A stretch of DNA of 64,000 bases from Pseudoblastomonas marina (lineage in GTDB: Bacteria; Pseudomonadota; Alphaproteobacteria; Sphingomonadales; Sphingomonadaceae): contig NZ_BMID01000001.1 in the NCBI RefSeq assembly GCF_014641655.1, forward strand, positions 186,001 through 250,000, written 5' to 3'. Of this stretch, positions 36,384 to 45,487 are shown piece after piece (the stretch's first letter is position 1; every line of letters begins with the position of its first letter). A model generated the notes under the pieces. It saw nothing but the letters and a program-made list of their open reading frames with translations, did no database searches and was not told where the DNA came from. The position numbers and the translations under genes are program-made.

Positions 36384-37138
36384 CGGTCGATCCTCGCCAG
36401 CCTTTCGGCCTGCGCGCGGGGCACCGCGACCAGCGCCTGCGCTTCTTCGCCGCCGGCTCCGGAGAGCAGCCCGGCGGGCGTTTCGTCGGCCACGATCCGA
36501 CCTTCGCTCATCACCAGCACGCGATCGGCCAGCAGCATTGCTTCGGCCATGTCGTGGGTTACCATCACCGTCGTGAGGCCGAGGCGCTTATGCAGTTCGC
36601 GCACGCGCTCGCCGAGGCTGTCGCGCGTGACGGGGTCGAGCGCGCCAAATGGTTCGTCCATCAGCAGCAGGTCGGGCTGTGGCGCGAGCGCGCGGGCAAC
36701 CCCGACGCGCTGGCGTTGCCCGCCCGACAGTTCGGACGGCATCCGCGACGCCATGGCCGGATCGAGTTCGACCAGTTCCAGCATTTCGGCGATCCGCGCC
36801 GCGCGGTTGCGCTCGCCCGCGAGCTTCAATCCGATGCCGACATTCTCGCCGACGCTCATGTGCGGGAACAGGCCGATCGCCTGGAAGACGTAGCCGATCC
36901 TCCGGCGCAACGCCGGTCCCGGGAGCGCGGCGACGTCCTCGCCCTCGAACGAGACGCTGCCCGTGCCCGGGACGACCAGGGCGTTGACGGTCTTGAGGAG
37001 CGTCGATTTGCCCGATCCCGACGCGCCGACCAGCGCGACGAAACTCCCTTCCGCAACGTCGAGCGACACGCCGCGCAGCGCCTCGACCGCGCCATAGGAT
37101 TTGGCGAGATCGCGCAGTTCGAGGATCGGTTCGGGCAA
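36380..37138 (-). CDS. ABC transporter ATP-binding protein (ProV/OpuA type)
   Basis: A 252-residue ATPase partner of the fused permease. Walker A is GASGSGKSTLLKTVN, the signature is LSGGQRQRVGVARAL, Walker B is LLLMDEPFGALDP, and the H-loop is MVTHDMAEA. It lacks the C-terminal CBS pair of the classical OpuAA/OpuCA proteins, so ionic-strength sensing through CBS is not expected. The start is TTG 37138, with GGAGGG four bases upstream; no ATG occurs until deep in the domain. The operon is two genes with a 4-bp overlap. Confidence 0.94.
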   Translation of the reverse strand: MPEPILELRDLAKSYGAVEALRGVSLDVAEGSFVALVGASGSGKSTLLKTVNALVVPGTGSVSFEGEDVAALPGPALRRRIGYVFQAIGLFPHMSVGENVGIGLKLAGERNRAARIAEMLELVELDPAMASRMPSELSGGQRQRVGVARALAPQPDLLLMDEPFGALDPVTRDSLGERVRELHKRLGLTTVMVTHDMAEAMLLADRVLVMSEGRIVADETPAGLLSGAGGEEAQALVAVPRAQAERLARIDR

Positions 37139-37159
37139 GGGCCCTCCGGTCTTGGGGTT

Positions 37160-38704
37160 CTAGAGCGAGCTTTCTGGCACGGTCAGCCGGGCATGCAACC
37201 CGCTGTCACGCCATTCGCGGTCGAGCTTGCCGTTGAGCTGGCTGTCCACCGTCATCGTGATCAGGCGGGTGCCGAAACCTTCCTGCTCCGCTTCTTGTGC
37301 GGGCGGGCCGCCCTGTTCGACCCAATCGATGGAGACGCCGTCATCGCCCCGGGCCACGGTTACTTCGACTTTCCCGTCGGGGTCGGACAGCGCGCCGTAT
37401 TTCGCCGCATTGGTGGCCAGCTCGTGGAACACCAGCGCGAACGGCGTGCTGACCTGGGCGGTGACCGGAACGTCGTCGCCCGCGATGGTGACGCGATCGC
37501 CATCCTTGTCGTCGTAGGGGGCGAGCAACTCTTTCAACAGGTCGCGCAGGCCGCCCTTGCCGCCGGGCATGTGGCCGGGCCGGATGAAATCGTGCGCGCG
37601 GCCCAGTGCCTGGATCGTCTGGCCGAGTTCGATCGCATAATCTTCCGCCTCGGGAAATTCGCGCGCCTTCAACGCCACCAGGCCCGAGACGAGCGCGAAG
37701 ATGTTCTTGATCCGGTGCGACAGCTCGCGGGCGAGGATCTCGCGGCCCTCGGCCTCGCGATGCGCGCTGTCGATATCGGTGATCGTCCCGAACCAGCGCA
37801 GGATGCTGCCATCGGCATCTTCGACCGGCATCGCGCGACCGAGCATCCAGCGATAGCTCCCATCGCGATGCCGCAGGCGATATTGCGCTTCGTAGGGGGT
37901 GCCCGCTTTCACCGCCTCGTCCCACTTGCGGTAGGTCTCGTCGCGGTCGTCGGGATGGATCAGGTGGCCGTCACCGCCATCCTTCGTACCGGTGAACTCG
38001 TGCCACCTCTTGTTGAAATAGTCGCGCTTGCCGCTTGCATCGGCCGACCAGGCGAGGTCGGGGATCGAATTGGCAAGCATGCGGAACATCGCTTCGCCGC
38101 GTTCGCGCGCGACCTTGCCGGCAAGCGTCTTGCGATGCGATTCGAGCCGCCGCATCACCGCCCTGGCAAGCAACTCCATGCCTTCGCGCTGGAACGTGTC
38201 GAGCCCGTCGGGCCGCGCCTCGCGATCGAGCACGCACAGCGTACCGAGGATGTCGCCGCGCTGGCTGACCAGCGGTACCCCGGCATAATAGCGGACGTGC
38301 TCCTCTCCGGTGACGAAAGGGTTGTCGCGAAAACGCTCGTCCACCGTGGTGTCGCGCACCTCCATCATTTCCGTGCTCTGGATGGCATAGGTACAGAATG
38401 AGACGTCGCGCGGCGTCTCGTTCGCCTCGATGCCGGTCTTGGCGAGGAAATGCTGCGTCGAGCCGTCGAGCGTGGTGACCAGGCTTACGGGCGCCCCGCA
38501 CAGCTTCCCGGCGAATTCCACGATCGAGGAAAGTTCCGCATCGTCGGCGAGGTCGTCCAGCCCGAAGGCGGACAGCGCCCGCTCGCGACGTGTATCCTTG
38601 CCGATCGCGGTCGGAGGCGGCGGTGGGGCGATCGTCTCGCTCTCGAGATGTGGATTGTCTGCGATCCCACTCCCATAGCGCAAGGGTTTTGCGACGCAAC
38701 ACAT
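37160..38704 (-). CDS. HWE-family sensor histidine kinase with GAF and PAS domains
   Basis: A 514-residue cytoplasmic kinase with no membrane segment. Order: a GAF domain (about 60-190, VSFCTYAIQSTEMMEVRD and YYAGVPLVSQRGDILGTLCV), a PAS domain with PAC motif (about 205-325, YRLRHRDGSYRWMLGRAMP), then the HWE core. The phosphoacceptor is in ELSHRIKNIFALVSGLVALK, the N box is FHELATNAAKYGAL and the W-x-E motif is IDWVEQGG, which together separate HWE kinases from ordinary ones. ATG 38704 was picked, but the first 50 residues are not conserved and the start is uncertain. No response regulator or anti-anti-sigma gene is adjacent. Confidence 0.9.
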   Translation of the reverse strand: MCCVAKPLRYGSGIADNPHLESETIAPPPPPTAIGKDTRRERALSAFGLDDLADDAELSSIVEFAGKLCGAPVSLVTTLDGSTQHFLAKTGIEANETPRDVSFCTYAIQSTEMMEVRDTTVDERFRDNPFVTGEEHVRYYAGVPLVSQRGDILGTLCVLDREARPDGLDTFQREGMELLARAVMRRLESHRKTLAGKVARERGEAMFRMLANSIPDLAWSADASGKRDYFNKRWHEFTGTKDGGDGHLIHPDDRDETYRKWDEAVKAGTPYEAQYRLRHRDGSYRWMLGRAMPVEDADGSILRWFGTITDIDSAHREAEGREILARELSHRIKNIFALVSGLVALKAREFPEAEDYAIELGQTIQALGRAHDFIRPGHMPGGKGGLRDLLKELLAPYDDKDGDRVTIAGDDVPVTAQVSTPFALVFHELATNAAKYGALSDPDGKVEVTVARGDDGVSIDWVEQGGPPAQEAEQEGFGTRLITMTVDSQLNGKLDREWRDSGLHARLTVPESSL

Positions 38705-38787
38705 GGAAATGACACTCGCGGCGTTACCGCACCATTTGCGCGATCCGGCGCGGTTGCTATGGCGCCTGCCAAGGAGAGACAACGACC

Positions 38788-39954
38788 ATGCGTGCCACCC
38801 CCGATTTCGACTTCCAGCTCGGCGAGACCGCCGAGATGATCCGCGAGACCACCGCCCGCTTCGCCGACGAACAGATCGCCCCGCTGGCCGATCGCGTCGA
38901 CCGCGAGGACTGGTTCCCGCGCGACGAATTGTGGACCGCGATGGGCGAGCTCGGCCTGCACGGCATCACCGTGGCGGAAGAGGATGGCGGATTGGGCCTC
39001 GGCTATCTCGAACATGTGATCGCGGTCGAGGAAGTGAGCCGCGCGAGCGCCTCGGTCGGGCTCTCCTACGGCGCGCATTCGAACCTCTGTATCAACCAGA
39101 TCGCGCGCTGGGGGAATGACGAGCAGAAGGCCAAGTACCTGCCCAAGCTGATCAGCGGCGAGCATGTCGGCAGCCTCGCGATGAGCGAAGCCAATGCGGG
39201 CTCGGACGTCGTCTCGATGAAGCTGAAGGCCGAAAGCGTGCAGGGCGGATATGTGCTCAATGGCACCAAGTTCTGGATCACCAACGCGCCCTATGCCGAC
39301 ACGCTGGTGGTCTATGCCAAGACAACGCCAGACGCCGCGAGCCGCGGCATCACCTCTTTCCTGGTCGAGAAGGACGACGAAGGCTTTTCGATAGGGCAGA
39401 AGATCGAGAAGGTCGGGATGAAGGGCTCGCCCACCGCCGAGCTGGTGTTCGACGATTGCCATATCCCCGAAGAGCGCGTGATGGGGCCGGTGAACGGCGG
39501 CGTCGGCGTGCTGATGAGCGGGCTCGATTACGAGCGCGTGGTGCTCGCCGGCTTGCAGCTCGGCGTGATGCAGGCCTGCCTCGACACGGTCATTCCCTAC
39601 CTTCGCGAACGCAAGCAGTTCGGAAAGCCGATCGGATCGTTCCAGCTGATGCAGGCCAAGGTTGCCGACATGTATGTCGCGCTGCAATCGGCGCGCGCCT
39701 ACACCTACGCCGTGGCGAAGGCGTGCGACACCGGCAAGACCACGCGTTTCGACGCGGCGGGCGCGATCCTGCTGGCATCGGAAAACGCCTTCCGTGTCGC
39801 CGCAGAAAGCGTCCAGGCGCTGGGCGGCGCGGGCTACACGCTCGACTGGCCGGTCGAACGCTACATGCGCGATGCCAAGCTGCTCGATATCGGCGCCGGG
39901 ACCAACGAGATCCGCCGCATGCTGATCGGCCGCGAACTGATCGGGGCCCAGTGA
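38788..39954 (+). CDS. liuA: Isovaleryl-CoA dehydrogenase
   Basis: A 388-residue FAD flavoenzyme of leucine breakdown that oxidises isovaleryl-CoA to 3-methylcrotonyl-CoA. It keeps the signature of this acyl-CoA dehydrogenase subgroup: [20 protein letters not shown] and [20 protein letters not shown], and the base Glu in [20 protein letters not shown], a position specific to isovaleryl-CoA dehydrogenases. AAGGAGA precedes ATG 38788. It is followed 13 bp later by mccB, the next step of the pathway. Confidence 0.96.
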   Translation: MRATPDFDFQLGETAEMIRETTARFADEQIAPLADRVDREDWFPRDELWTAMGELGLHGITVAEEDGGLGLGYLEHVIAVEEVSRASASVGLSYGAHSNLCINQIARWGNDEQKAKYLPKLISGEHVGSLAMSEANAGSDVVSMKLKAESVQGGYVLNGTKFWITNAPYADTLVVYAKTTPDAASRGITSFLVEKDDEGFSIGQKIEKVGMKGSPTAELVFDDCHIPEERVMGPVNGGVGVLMSGLDYERVVLAGLQLGVMQACLDTVIPYLRERKQFGKPIGSFQLMQAKVADMYVALQSARAYTYAVAKACDTGKTTRFDAAGAILLASENAFRVAAESVQALGGAGYTLDWPVERYMRDAKLLDIGAGTNEIRRMLIGRELIGAQ

Positions 39955-39967
39955 GGAAAGCAGATCG

Positions 39968-41578
39968 ATGACCGCACCCGTTCTCACCTCCACCCTCGAC
40001 CGCGAGGCGCCCGATGCCAAGGCGCGGTTCGAGCACAACACATCGCTCGCCACGGACTTGCGCTCGACCGTCGCCGCGGCCGCGCTGGGCGGCTCCGATG
40101 GCAGCCGCGAGCGGCATGTGTCGCGCGGCAAGCTTCTCCCGCGCGAACGGGTCGAACGCCTGCTCGATCCGGGCTCGCCCTTCCTCGAGATCGGCCAGCT
40201 CGCCGCCAACGGCATGTATGGCAAGGACCAGATCAACGGCGCAGGAATGATCGCCGGGATCGGGCGCGTCTCGGGCCGGCAGGTGATGATCGTCTGCAAC
40301 GACGCCACCGTGAAGGGCGGCACCTATTACCCGATGACGGTCAAGAAGCACCTCCGCGCACAGGAAATCGCGCAGGAGAACCGGCTCCCGTGCATCTACC
40401 TCGTCGACAGCGGCGGGGCGAACCTGCCGCACCAGGCCGAGGTCTTCCCCGACCGCGACCATTTCGGGCGCATCTTCTTCAACCAGGCCAATATGAGCGC
40501 GATGGGCATCCCGCAGATCGCCTGCGTGATGGGCAGCTGCACCGCGGGTGGGGCCTATGTCCCCGCCATGTCGGACGAGACGGTCATCGTGCGCAACCAG
40601 GGCACGATCTTCCTCGCCGGCCCGCCGCTGGTGAAGGCCGCGACGGGAGAGGAGATCAGCGCCGAGGATCTGGGCGGCGGCGACCTCCACGCGAAGAAAT
40701 CGGGCGTTGTCGACCATCTCGCCGAGAACGACGAGCACGCGCTCACCATCGTGCGCGATATCGTCAGCCAGCTCGGCGCGAATACCGATGCGGCCAGGGA
40801 TGTAGCGCTCAAGGACCCGCGCCCCCCCAAATTCGACCCGGAAGACCTCTACGCCATCGTGCCCGACGACGTTCGCGCGCCCTATGATGTCAAGGAAGTG
40901 ATCGCGCGGCTGGTCGACGGCAGCGAATTCCACGAGTTCAAGCAGCATTACGGCAGCACCCTGGTCTGCGGTTTCGCGCATATCTGGGGCATGCCGGTGG
41001 CGATCCTCGCCAATAACGGCGTGCTGTTCTCCGAAAGCGCGCGCAAGGGTGCGCACTTCATCGAACTCGCCTGCCAGCGCCGGATCCCGCTGCTGTTCCT
41101 GCAGAACATCTCGGGCTTCATGGTCGGCGGGAAATACGAGGCCGAGGGCATCGCCAAGCATGGCGCCAAGCTCGTCACCGCGGTCGCCACCGCGACCGTG
41201 CCCAAGGTCACCGTGGTGATCGGCGGCAGTTTCGGCGCGGGCAATTACGGCATGTGTGGGCGTGCCTACGACCCGCGCTTCCTGTTCACCTGGCCTAATG
41301 CGCGGATTTCCGTGATGGGCGGCGAGCAGGCGGCGAGCGTGCTCGCCACCGTCCACCGCGACGCCGACAAGTGGACCGAGGAGGAGGCCGAGGCCTTCAA
41401 GGCACCGATCCGCCAGAAATACGAGGACGAGGGCAATCCCTATTACGCCACCGCCCGCCTGTGGGACGACGGTGTGATCGATCCTGTGCAAACGCGCGAC
41501 GTGCTCGGCCTGGCATTTGCCGCCACGCTCGAGGCACCGATCGCCGACAGGCCACGCTTTGGCGTCTTCCGCATGTAA
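39968..41578 (+). CDS. mccB: 3-Methylcrotonyl-CoA carboxylase, carboxyltransferase (beta) subunit
   Basis: A 536-residue carboxyltransferase that moves CO2 from biotin to 3-methylcrotonyl-CoA. [40 protein letters not shown] and [20 protein letters not shown] are typical of the subfamily. The biotin-bearing alpha subunit (mccA), the hydratase and the HMG-CoA lyase that normally follow are not here; the next gene is a lipoprotein. The pathway must be completed from elsewhere in the genome. Confidence 0.96.
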   Translation: MTAPVLTSTLDREAPDAKARFEHNTSLATDLRSTVAAAALGGSDGSRERHVSRGKLLPRERVERLLDPGSPFLEIGQLAANGMYGKDQINGAGMIAGIGRVSGRQVMIVCNDATVKGGTYYPMTVKKHLRAQEIAQENRLPCIYLVDSGGANLPHQAEVFPDRDHFGRIFFNQANMSAMGIPQIACVMGSCTAGGAYVPAMSDETVIVRNQGTIFLAGPPLVKAATGEEISAEDLGGGDLHAKKSGVVDHLAENDEHALTIVRDIVSQLGANTDAARDVALKDPRPPKFDPEDLYAIVPDDVRAPYDVKEVIARLVDGSEFHEFKQHYGSTLVCGFAHIWGMPVAILANNGVLFSESARKGAHFIELACQRRIPLLFLQNISGFMVGGKYEAEGIAKHGAKLVTAVATATVPKVTVVIGGSFGAGNYGMCGRAYDPRFLFTWPNARISVMGGEQAASVLATVHRDADKWTEEEAEAFKAPIRQKYEDEGNPYYATARLWDDGVIDPVQTRDVLGLAFAATLEAPIADRPRFGVFRM

Positions 41579-41652
41579 TTGCTGCCATTTTTCCGCCTTT
41601 TTTGAAACCGGTGGGGGCGGTCTTCGTTGTGACGGCGAAGGAGAAAACTGAC

Positions 41653-42165
41653 ATGCGTAAACATACGATCATGCTCGCCGCCGCCCCGCTCGCTCTGCTC
41701 GCCGCCTGTGGCGACGGCGCCGACGAGGAAGCTGTGGCCGAAACCGACATGGCCGCAGAAACCACGGCGACCGACACTTCCGAGCCCGACGCAGTAGCGC
41801 CGACGAAGATCGCCGATGCCGGCGATGTCTCGGGGGCGTACAGCTTCACCGGCGAGGACGGGGCCACCCGCTCGATCACGCTCAACGCGGCCGACACGAC
41901 CTATAGCTACACCGACGACGAGGGTGTCGAGCAGTCGGGTACCTACACCGTCACGCCCGACGGCTATCGCATCTACCTGTCGGATTATTACGGTTCGCCC
42001 GGCTGGTTCATCTATCGCAACGACGCGCTCGACCTGATCCGGACCGATTTCGAGGTCACCCCCGACGTGACCATCACCGGCGATCGCTATCAGCGCGACG
42101 ACGACGGCGAGATGCCCTCGCGGCGTCCCGAACTCGGCAGCTCGGTCGACCGCGACAAGCAGTAA
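41653..42165 (+). CDS. Lipoprotein with acidic linker and small C-terminal domain
   Basis: A 170-residue predicted lipoprotein starting MRKHTIMLAAAPLALLAACG, with the lipobox cysteine at residue 19. A 30-residue Ala/Glu/Thr/Asp linker follows, then a compact domain (residues 58-150) rich in Tyr, Thr, Asp and Gly: DVSGAYSFTGEDGATRSITL, SGTYTVTPDGYRIYLSDYYG. This looks like a small beta-structure, but I cannot name the family. It is unrelated to the leucine genes just upstream (74-bp gap) and is followed by a strong hairpin and a T tract. Confidence 0.78.
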   Translation: MRKHTIMLAAAPLALLAACGDGADEEAVAETDMAAETTATDTSEPDAVAPTKIADAGDVSGAYSFTGEDGATRSITLNAADTTYSYTDDEGVEQSGTYTVTPDGYRIYLSDYYGSPGWFIYRNDALDLIRTDFEVTPDVTITGDRYQRDDDGEMPSRRPELGSSVDRDKQ

Positions 42166-42183
42166 GCCTCCGGCTTCCGCTTA

Positions 42184-42223
42184 TCCCTCCTTCGGTGCTA
42201 GACGCATCGGGGGAGGGATTTTT
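42184..42223 (+). terminator. Extended hairpin terminator between lipoprotein and acyltransferase genes
   Basis: TCCCTCC (42184-42190) pairs with GGAGGGA (42212-42218), and an inner stem CGGTGC/GCATCG adds six pairs including one G-U; five Ts follow at 42219-42223. The 3' arm is also the only Shine-Dalgarno-like sequence for the next gene. Confidence 0.75.
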
Positions 42224-42224
42224 C

Positions 42225-42848
42225 TTGCATAGCAAACCATCGCTTTTGTCGCGCATCGTGCGGCGGTTGCTGATCGCGCTCTATCGCTGGAAGGGATGGA
42301 AGCTCGAGGGCGGACGACCCGCTTGCGACAAGTTCCTGATCGTCGGCGCGCCGCACACGTCGAACTGGGATTTCGTCTTCTTCATCGGTGCGACTCACGA
42401 GCTCGGCATCAAGCCCAGCTTCATGGGCAAGCACACGCTGTTCGAAGGTCCGCAGCGCCGCTTCATGCTCGACATGGGCGGGGTGCCGGTGGTGCGGCAC
42501 CAGCGCGGCGGCTACGTGCAATCGGTGATCGAGGCCTTCGCGGCGGTGGACGAACTGGCGCTGGTGGTCGCGCCGGAAGGAACGCGGAGCAGCAATGGAG
42601 AGTGGCGCAGCGGGTTCTATCACATGGCGCTGGGCGCCGGGGTTCCGATCGTGCCCGCCTGGGTGAACAACGAGACGATGCGCGGCGGGATGGGCGAACC
42701 GATCATGCCGACCGGAGATTACCGTGCGGACCTGGCGAAGCTTGCGGCGTTCTATCGCGAAAGGATGCCCGATTGCGCGCGTTTCGAGGTCCTCGAGAAG
42801 ACCACGCAGACGCTCGACGAGCTGGAAGGAAATCGGACCGATGATTGA
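42225..42848 (+). CDS. 1-Acylglycerol-3-phosphate acyltransferase-like (PlsC family) protein
   Basis: A 207-residue acyltransferase. The family catalytic motif HxxxxD is seen in APHTSNWDF, and the substrate motif is VVAPEGTRSSNGEWRSGFYH. One hydrophobic stretch near the N-terminus (IVRRLLIALYRWKGWKL) may attach it to the membrane. The chosen start is TTG 42225, seven bases after GGGAGGG; GTG 42195 would add ten residues but lies inside the hairpin loop region without its own binding site. It overlaps the next gene by 8 bp. Likely a lysophospholipid acyltransferase, but substrate is open. Confidence 0.85.
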   Translation: MHSKPSLLSRIVRRLLIALYRWKGWKLEGGRPACDKFLIVGAPHTSNWDFVFFIGATHELGIKPSFMGKHTLFEGPQRRFMLDMGGVPVVRHQRGGYVQSVIEAFAAVDELALVVAPEGTRSSNGEWRSGFYHMALGAGVPIVPAWVNNETMRGGMGEPIMPTGDYRADLAKLAAFYRERMPDCARFEVLEKTTQTLDELEGNRTDD

Positions 42849-43638
42849 TGCGCTGCTGTTCAACGCGATTCTGTTGATCGCCGTCATGATCCTCCTGTGG
42901 CTGGTGTCGGTGCGGATCGGAGACGTTTCCTTCATCGACGCGTTCTGGGGTGCGGGGATGGCGATGCTCGCAATCGCGAGCTTCGCGCAGGTCGATGCAC
43001 CCGGCCCGCTGGCCTGGCTGTTGCTGGCGATGACCACCGCCTGGGGCTTTCGCCTCGGCATACACCTGTTCCGCCGCTGGCGGCGCGAGGGCGAGGACCA
43101 GCGCTACGAACGCATCCTTCGCAGGGACCGGGAGAAGGGGCGCTTCGCGCTCGCCGCGCTGGTCAAGATCTGGCTCGGGCAGGCGGTTCTGCTGTTCCTC
43201 GTTTCCAGCCCGGCGCAGGTCGGCATCCTCGCGAGCGGGATGTCGCAGGCGATCCCGCCGCTCGCCTGGGCAGGACTGGCGCTCTATCTCGTCGGCATCT
43301 TCTTCGAATGGATCGGCGACTGGCAGCTTGCGCGCTTCAAGGCCGATCCGGAGAACGAGGGCGAGATCCTCGACACCGGTCTGTGGCGCTATACCCGGCA
43401 TCCGAACTATTTCGGCGATGCCTGCGCCTGGTGGGGTATCTGGCTGGTGACCGCGGCAATCGGCTGGGAATGGGCGCTCTACACCGTCGCCGGGCCGATA
43501 TTCCTTACCTTCACGCTCACCAGATGGTCGGGCGCGGCCTTGCTCGAAAAAGGCATGAGGAAGAAGCGCGGCGACAAATATGCCGAATATGTCGCGCGGA
43601 CGTCGTCCTTCATTCCGTGGCCGCCCGCCAGGGGCTGA
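42841..43638 (+). CDS. DUF1295 / steroid 5-alpha-reductase-like membrane protein
   Basis: A 265-residue membrane protein with about six hydrophobic segments. The C-terminal half has the family pattern ILDTGLWRYTRHPNYFGDAC followed by WWGIWLVTAA and ends YAEYVARTSSFIPWPP. Bacterial DUF1295 proteins are related to isoprenylcysteine methyltransferases and steroid reductases; the reaction is generally unknown. ATG 42841 overlaps the acyltransferase stop, so the pair is probably one transcription unit acting on lipids. Confidence 0.92.
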   Translation: MIDALLFNAILLIAVMILLWLVSVRIGDVSFIDAFWGAGMAMLAIASFAQVDAPGPLAWLLLAMTTAWGFRLGIHLFRRWRREGEDQRYERILRRDREKGRFALAALVKIWLGQAVLLFLVSSPAQVGILASGMSQAIPPLAWAGLALYLVGIFFEWIGDWQLARFKADPENEGEILDTGLWRYTRHPNYFGDACAWWGIWLVTAAIGWEWALYTVAGPIFLTFTLTRWSGAALLEKGMRKKRGDKYAEYVARTSSFIPWPPARG

Positions 43639-43642
43639 GCGA

Positions 43643-45487
43643 TCAGGCGGCCTGCGCGGTTTCCATTTCCTCGCGGGTTCCGAGATCGAAATTGCGGCGG
43701 GTATTGCCGAGGAAGGCGATCAGCTGGCGCTTGAGGGTCGCGGCCTGGCCTTCGAGCTCGGTCGCGCTCGCGAGGACCTGGTCGGACGCCGTGCCGGTAG
43801 CGATCGATGCGTCGCGCACTTCGCTGACGTGACGCGACGCCTCGTCGGTGCTGCGCGCGGCCACATCGATGCTGCGGGCGAGATCGCGTCCGGCGACCGA
43901 TTGCTGGTCGACCGCGCTGGCGATCGAGATCGAGGTCGCCTCGAGTTCGCGGATCTGCTGGCCGATGGTGCGCAAGGCGGTCACGCTGTCGTCGGTCGAA
44001 CCCTGGATTGCGCGGATTTGCTCGGCCACGTCTTCGGTCGCTCGGCTGGTCTGCTTCGCCAGTTCCTTGACCTCGCTCGCGACGACCGCGAAGCCGCGCC
44101 CTGCTTCGCCGCCGCGCGCCGCCTCGATCGAGGCATTGAGCGCGAGCAGGTTGGTCTTCTGCGCGATCGACTGGATCAGTTCGACGATCTGGCTGACCTG
44201 GGCCGCGCTCTCGGCGAGGGCGGAGATCGTACCGTCGGCACCATCGGCGGCTTCGGTCGCCTGGCGCGCGAGCTCGGCGCTGGTGGCAGCCTGGCGGCTG
44301 ATTTCGGCGATCGACATCGCGAATTCGTCGGAGGCGGTGGCGGCGGCGGTCGCTCCGGACGACGCGCGCTCCATCGCGTCGCCCGCCTCGGCGGTCTCGC
44401 GATTGGTAAGCTGAGCGGAATCGGCCATTTCGGTGGCGGTCGCACGGAGCTGCGACGAGGCGGTCGCCACGCCCGAAACGATCCGTCCGACTTCGCTTTC
44501 GAAATCATGCGACAGTTTCTCGATGAAGGCGATGCGGTCGCGTGCTCGTTCGGCACGCGAGGTATGGCGGGCTTTCTCGGCCTCGAGCTCGGCTTTCGCC
44601 TGTGCATCGCGTTCGGCCTGCAGGACCTCGAGCTTCATGCCGCCCTGGCGGAATACCTCGAGGCTGCGCGCTAGGTCGCCGAGTTCGTCGGGCCGCTCCT
44701 GATGGTCGATCGTGACCCTTTCATAGTGCATCTCGCGCCCGAGGCGGCGAACCTTGCGGAGCAGGTTTTTGAACGTGCGATCGAAGTCGCGCGCGAGGAA
44801 GAGCCCGAATCCGGCAAGCAGGAAGGTCAGGCCGAGCACCGCCATCATCAGGAAAAAGATGGTCTTGAAGGTCGCCGAACCGCTTGCAACGAAGTCCTCG
44901 GTGATCGCGCGCGTGTGCGACGAAAGCGCCTCGCTCGTTTCGCGCAACGCGGCGGCGCGCTCAAGCTGGAGGCCCGCTGGGGCGCCCGTCGCGACCGCCT
45001 GCTCGAACCGGTCGATCTGTGTCGCGACGAATCCGGAGAGACGTGCGAACTCGGTGTCGCTGGTCGACAATTCGCCCATCCCGTCGAGATTTGCGCGCAT
45101 CGAAGCGATCGCTTCGGTCGCTTTTTCTTCCAACGCGCCCTCGCGGCCGGCTGCGAGGAACTGGGTTTCGAGTGCGGCACGATCGACGTCGGCCGACAGC
45201 GCATTCGCCGAATAGGTCGCCGCACGATACTCGCCCGCGCGTTTGAGATCGCTCGCCATGGTCGAGAAGCCGAACAGGATCGCAACGATGAGCGCGCTCA
45301 CGAGCCCCATCAGCCCGTAATTGACGAGCTTGAGCCTGGTCGAGAGGTTCAGCGACCGCCATTGCGAAAGGCCACGGCGATGGCGCGACGTTTCTTCGCC
45401 ATCGTCGATCGGCGAAATCGGATCCTGCGCTTCGATCGGGCGGTCGGCCGCGACATCGTCGGCGGTGATGGCACTCATGGCAGTCAT
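43643..45487 (-). CDS. Methyl-accepting chemotaxis protein
   Basis: A 614-residue chemoreceptor. A 65-residue cytoplasmic N-terminus precedes the first membrane segment ([20 protein letters not shown]), then a periplasmic helical region of about 140 residues, a second segment ([20 protein letters not shown]), a HAMP-like stretch and the signalling domain with the hairpin tip [20 protein letters not shown]. It has no C-terminal CheR-binding pentapeptide. ATG 45487 overlaps the GGDEF-EAL stop (ATGA). It is the last gene of the che operon, so it is probably the receptor served by this array. Confidence 0.95.
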   Translation of the reverse strand: MTAMSAITADDVAADRPIEAQDPISPIDDGEETSRHRRGLSQWRSLNLSTRLKLVNYGLMGLVSALIVAILFGFSTMASDLKRAGEYRAATYSANALSADVDRAALETQFLAAGREGALEEKATEAIASMRANLDGMGELSTSDTEFARLSGFVATQIDRFEQAVATGAPAGLQLERAAALRETSEALSSHTRAITEDFVASGSATFKTIFFLMMAVLGLTFLLAGFGLFLARDFDRTFKNLLRKVRRLGREMHYERVTIDHQERPDELGDLARSLEVFRQGGMKLEVLQAERDAQAKAELEAEKARHTSRAERARDRIAFIEKLSHDFESEVGRIVSGVATASSQLRATATEMADSAQLTNRETAEAGDAMERASSGATAAATASDEFAMSIAEISRQAATSAELARQATEAADGADGTISALAESAAQVSQIVELIQSIAQKTNLLALNASIEAARGGEAGRGFAVVASEVKELAKQTSRATEDVAEQIRAIQGSTDDSVTALRTIGQQIRELEATSISIASAVDQQSVAGRDLARSIDVAARSTDEASRHVSEVRDASIATGTASDQVLASATELEGQAATLKRQLIAFLGNTRRNFDLGTREEMETAQAA

